From Treponema sp. (GTDB taxonomy: Bacteria > Spirochaetota > Spirochaetia > Treponematales > Breznakiellaceae): 8,439 bases of DNA. The notes below the pieces were generated by a model that was given only the letters and a program-made list of their open reading frames with translations, was not told the origin of the DNA and ran no database searches. Positions 6,256-8,439 of the stretch are shown piece by piece. Position numbers and translations under genes: made by a program. Numbering within the stretch: the first letter of the stretch is position 1; the number at the start of each line of letters is the position of its first letter. The stretch lies in assembly GCA_031268245.1 (NCBI GenBank), contig JAIRXN010000091.1, forward strand, positions 1 through 8,439, written 5' to 3'.

Positions 6256-7548
6256 CTATTTCCTCTTTATTGTTTCAAAACCGCAGTAAGGAACCAGGGC
6301 CTTCGGCAGCTTTACCGAACCGTCCTCCTGCTGGAAGTTTTCGAGAATGGCGATGATGCCCCGGCTGACCGCAATGGCAGTACCGTTGAGCATGTGCACG
6401 AATTTATTTTTTCCGTCATCATCCTTGTAACGGACATTGAGACGCCGGGCCTGATAGTCGGTACAGTTACTGGTGGAAGTAACCTCCCCCCACTCACCGC
6501 CGCTTTGCGAGGGAAGGCTCGCCCTTCCGGGCATCCAGGCTTCAAGATCCCATTTGCGGTAGGCGGGCGCCCCCAAATCTCCGGTGCAGGTATCCACCAC
6601 CCGGAAGGGGATCTCAAGACCCGTGAAAATCTCTTCCTCGACGGCCCGCAATTCTTCGTGGAGACGGCCCGAATCTTCCGGGAGGCAGTACACAAACATT
6701 TCAAGTTTGGTAAACTGGTGTACCCGGTAAAGGCCCTTGCTGAACTGGCCTGCGGCCCCGGCCTCCCGCCTGAAACAGTGGCTGAGGCCCGCCATCCTCA
6801 AGGGCAGGGCATCTTTGGAAAGTATTGTGTTGGCATGATAGCCGCCCAGCGTAATTTCCGCTGTCCCGACAAGGCAGGAGCCTTCCCCCTCCAGGGAGTA
6901 GACATTGGACTCAGGCCCGCGGGGATTAAAACCGATGCCTTCAAGGATCTCTTCCTTTGCAAGATCGGGAGTGATGAAGGGAGTAAAACCCTTCTTCTGC
7001 AGAATATCCAGCGCGTAGCGCACAAGACCCAGTTCAAGAAACACGCCTTCATTTTTCAGGTAGTAAAACTTTACCCCGGACACCTTGGTTCCCGAGTCAA
7101 AGTCGATAATGTCAAGATCCTGCCCCAGCGCAACATGATCCTTCGGCACAAAGCTGAATTTGACAGGTTCCCCGGAGCGCTTTACCTCAAGGTTATCCTT
7201 GTCCTCTTTCCCGCGCGGGGCTTCGGGGTGGGCCATGTTGGGGATTTTGCGGGCTTCGGTTTCCAGGGTTTTTTCCACGGCGGCAAGTTCCGTTTCCTCA
7301 CGCGCAATCTCTTCCTTGAGGCGCTTGCCTTCCGCGATGAGGGCCTCACGGGCCTCGTTTTCCAGTTTGCCTTTCATGGCGGCGGCATTGGCGTTCCTCT
7401 GCTGCTGCAGGGCCTGCAGCCGGGTACTTAGTTCCGTGCGGCGGTTAAAAAGCTCCGCTACCGCGCCGGCGTCGGCCTTCATAAAACGGTCGGCAATGTT
7501 GGCCTTTACCGCATCCAGATTATCTACAATAAACCTATAGTCAAGCAT
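6256..7548 (-). CDS. serS: Seryl-tRNA synthetase
   Basis: This class II enzyme charges tRNA(Ser) (and tRNA(Sec) if present) with serine, acting as a cytoplasmic dimer. The protein is 430 residues, the usual length. The N-terminal tRNA-binding arm is a long coiled coil (about 30-105), beginning after MLDYRFIVDN. Motif 1 lies around 186-210 (KGFTPFITPDLAKEEI). The serine-site TAE is at 229-231. Motif 2 is FRREAGAAG (259-267) with YRVHQFTKLEMF, and motif 3 is NGTAIAVSRGIIAILE (388-403). Between motifs 2 and 3, an extra ASLPSQSG (343-350) interrupts what is usually a tight turn before WGEVTSTSN. All catalytic motifs are otherwise intact. The ATG (7548-7546) has a weak ribosome-binding site (GGCGGA, six bases upstream). 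Candidate promoters lie in the 126-base gap behind birA. Confidence 0.98.
   Translation of the reverse strand: MLDYRFIVDNLDAVKANIADRFMKADAGAVAELFNRRTELSTRLQALQQQRNANAAAMKGKLENEAREALIAEGKRLKEEIAREETELAAVEKTLETEARKIPNMAHPEAPRGKEDKDNLEVKRSGEPVKFSFVPKDHVALGQDLDIIDFDSGTKVSGVKFYYLKNEGVFLELGLVRYALDILQKKGFTPFITPDLAKEEILEGIGFNPRGPESNVYSLEGEGSCLVGTAEITLGGYHANTILSKDALPLRMAGLSHCFRREAGAAGQFSKGLYRVHQFTKLEMFVYCLPEDSGRLHEELRAVEEEIFTGLEIPFRVVDTCTGDLGAPAYRKWDLEAWMPGRASLPSQSGGEWGEVTSTSNCTDYQARRLNVRYKDDDGKNKFVHMLNGTAIAVSRGIIAILENFQQEDGSVKLPKALVPYCGFETIKRK
6507..6528. repeat. Interleaved palindromes inside serS
   Basis: On the + strand four blocks stand end to end: GCGAG (6507-6511), GGAAGG (6512-6517), CTCGC (6518-6522) and CCTTCC (6523-6528). 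The first is the reverse complement of the third, and the second of the fourth. The two palindromes are thus interlocked, and only one hairpin (or, in principle, a pseudoknot) can form at a time. They cover the 8-residue insertion in SerRS, which suggests a small palindromic element carried within the gene. Confidence 0.7.
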
Positions 7549-7569
7549 GATCTGTCCGCCTTGGGGTTC

Positions 7570-7578
7570 AAAAAAAAA
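7570..7578 (-). repeat. Nine-base homopolymer tract in the serS leader
   Basis: Nine A on the + strand (nine T on the coding strand) lie 22 bases before the serS ATG, inside the predicted leader. No stem precedes it, so it is not an intrinsic terminator. Tracts of this length can slip during replication or transcription. Confidence 0.6.
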
Positions 7579-7592
7579 TTATTCTGTAAATG

Positions 7593-7621
7593 AGTATAAC
7601 ATGCCGATATCATCGGGAAAA
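7593..7621 (-). promoter_or_regulatory. Candidate promoter of serS
   Basis: On the - strand a TATACT box (7598-7593) lies 17 bases downstream of a poor -35 (TTTTCC, 7621-7616). Transcription would start near 7586, leaving a leader of about 38 bases. A dyad, CCGAT-ATC-ATCGG on the + strand (7604-7616), fills most of the spacer and could be a repressor site or chance. A second, perfect TATAAT lies further upstream. Confidence 0.4.
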
Positions 7622-7637
7622 GGGGCCTTCCGGTAAC

Positions 7638-7643
7638 ATTATA
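7638..7643 (-). promoter_or_regulatory. Alternative -10 box (TATAAT) upstream of serS
   Basis: On the - strand a consensus TATAAT lies in the birA-serS gap, 32-37 bases after the birA stop codon. No good -35 hexamer stands 15-19 bases before it. It is either a weak second serS promoter or chance AT-rich sequence. Confidence 0.25.
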
Positions 7644-7674
7644 AAATGAGACATTTCGGGGAACGCCGGTACGT

Positions 7675-8439
7675 CTATTCGTACAGTTTCAGTTCGCCTG
7701 TAATGAAGGATTCGCCTTTTGTTTTTCCTTTGGGAAGGATTATGATTGAACCTTCGGGACCGATGCCCTGCAGTATCCCTGTTACCTCTTCTGCGGTTTC
7801 CGCGGCTCCGGGGAGGAAACACACTTCTTCGCCCCTGCGGTAGAGCCGCTCCTCAAGATGGTCTTTCCAGGCGGAGCTTCCGTCCTCCAGTTCCGAGTGA
7901 AGGCGGCGGAGAATTTTTTCCAGCAGCAAAAACGGATTCGGCGCGCTCATCTCAAAGCGGCACTCCTTCAGGGCGGAGATGATGCTTACCGCCTTGTCCT
8001 GAAGTTCCGGGGGAAAGGCAGTCTGAGCCACATTCACCCCGATGCCTGTGTACACGGTTTTTCCGTCTGACTCGGAAAGTATTCCCGCGGCCTTGCGGGG
8101 GCCGGAAGGCAGGCTGATCATGATGTCGTTGGGCCACTTTACCAGAACCCTGTCTTTAAGGCGCGGGGCAAAGTCTTCCAGCGCAAGAAGCAGCGCAAGG
8201 GCGGCCCTTAGCGTAAAGGCGGCAGGGATCTTCTCTATGCGTCCGAAGCGGAGGAGGATCGTAAAGGCGAGGCTTTCTCCCGCGCTGCCTTTCCATGAGC
8301 GTGTCCTTATGCGGCCCCGGCCCGCCTCCTGAAAACCCGCGCTGATAACCGTACCGTGCGGAGCGCCTTGTGCGGCAAGGCGGCGGCTTTCGTCCATGGT
8401 GCTGCCCACCCTTTCCTCGTGCCATACCGGAGCGCCAAA
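7675..8439 (-). CDS. birA: Biotin-[acetyl-CoA-carboxylase] ligase (biotin-protein ligase), 5'-truncated by window edge
   Basis: This enzyme makes biotinyl-5'-AMP and transfers biotin to a lysine on carrier proteins such as AccB. The frame is open to the last base of the window and gives 254 residues. The GTG at 8409 is internal, because the preceding residues FGAPVWHEERV lead straight into the conserved GSTMDESRRLA (substrate-binding ST). Further motifs are GRGRIRTRSW (40-49, the biotinyl-AMP loop), VKWPNDI (100-106), KAAGIL (116-121, with the likely catalytic lysine K116) and GIGVNV (132-137). The C-terminal BPL domain ends in ESFITGELKLYE. The loop departs from the usual GRGRRGRxW. Whether an N-terminal DNA-binding domain exists cannot be seen. 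serS follows after 126 bases. Confidence 0.95.
   Translation of the reverse strand, partial: FGAPVWHEERVGSTMDESRRLAAQGAPHGTVISAGFQEAGRGRIRTRSWKGSAGESLAFTILLRFGRIEKIPAAFTLRAALALLLALEDFAPRLKDRVLVKWPNDIMISLPSGPRKAAGILSESDGKTVYTGIGVNVAQTAFPPELQDKAVSIISALKECRFEMSAPNPFLLLEKILRRLHSELEDGSSAWKDHLEERLYRRGEEVCFLPGAAETAEEVTGILQGIGPEGSIIILPKGKTKGESFITGELKLYE

Noticed and set aside
6253..7431. Long open frame (392 codons) on the + strand antisense to serS
   Set aside because: serS is complete with all class II motifs. The + strand frame is a codon-use shadow.
7570..7578. T-run as an intrinsic terminator for birA
   Set aside because: No GC-rich stem stands directly before the run on the - strand.
8407..8409. 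GTG as the start of birA
   Set aside because: Conserved biotin-ligase sequence continues before it to the window edge.

Overview
The window (8439 bases) looks like ordinary chromosomal DNA from a spirochaete. My best guess is a Treponema-like organism with moderately high G+C, such as the termite-gut treponemes. This rests on the style of the chemoreceptor's signalling tip and its C-terminal end, and on the general look of the proteins. It is a judgement from remembered families, not a search result. There is no phage, transposon, CRISPR array, rRNA or tRNA. Coding density is high and the longest gap between genes is 168 bases.

Layout. The left half is read on the + strand. Bases 1-1553 are the 3' part of a methyl-accepting chemotaxis protein that begins outside the window. 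A 168-base gap follows, holding a GC-rich array of a 12-base palindromic unit and then a good sigma70-type promoter. That promoter drives leuS (leucyl-tRNA synthetase, 1722-4220). The right half is read on the - strand. In order of transcription it holds a 5'-truncated birA-type biotin-protein ligase (8439-7675), serS (seryl-tRNA synthetase, 7548-6256), aroF (DAHP synthase of the Thermotoga-like type, 6178-5153) and tyrA (prephenate dehydrogenase, 5152-4271). leuS and tyrA converge on a 50-base gap that contains an interrupted 11-bp inverted repeat.

Function. Two genes charge tRNA (Leu, Ser). Two act at the entry and at the tyrosine branch of aromatic amino-acid synthesis. One attaches biotin to carboxylase carrier proteins, and one is a membrane sensor for taxis. 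aroF and tyrA are clearly coupled: they share a reading frame and are separated by one TAA codon, with tyrA starting at the very next codon, a TTG. birA, serS and aroF-tyrA could be one transcript, but serS has its own candidate promoter in the 126-base gap upstream.

Points worth a second look are the palindromic array before leuS, an 8-residue in-frame insertion in serS beside the active site made of interleaved palindromes, and the one-stop junction between aroF and tyrA. I see no new multi-gene system here.
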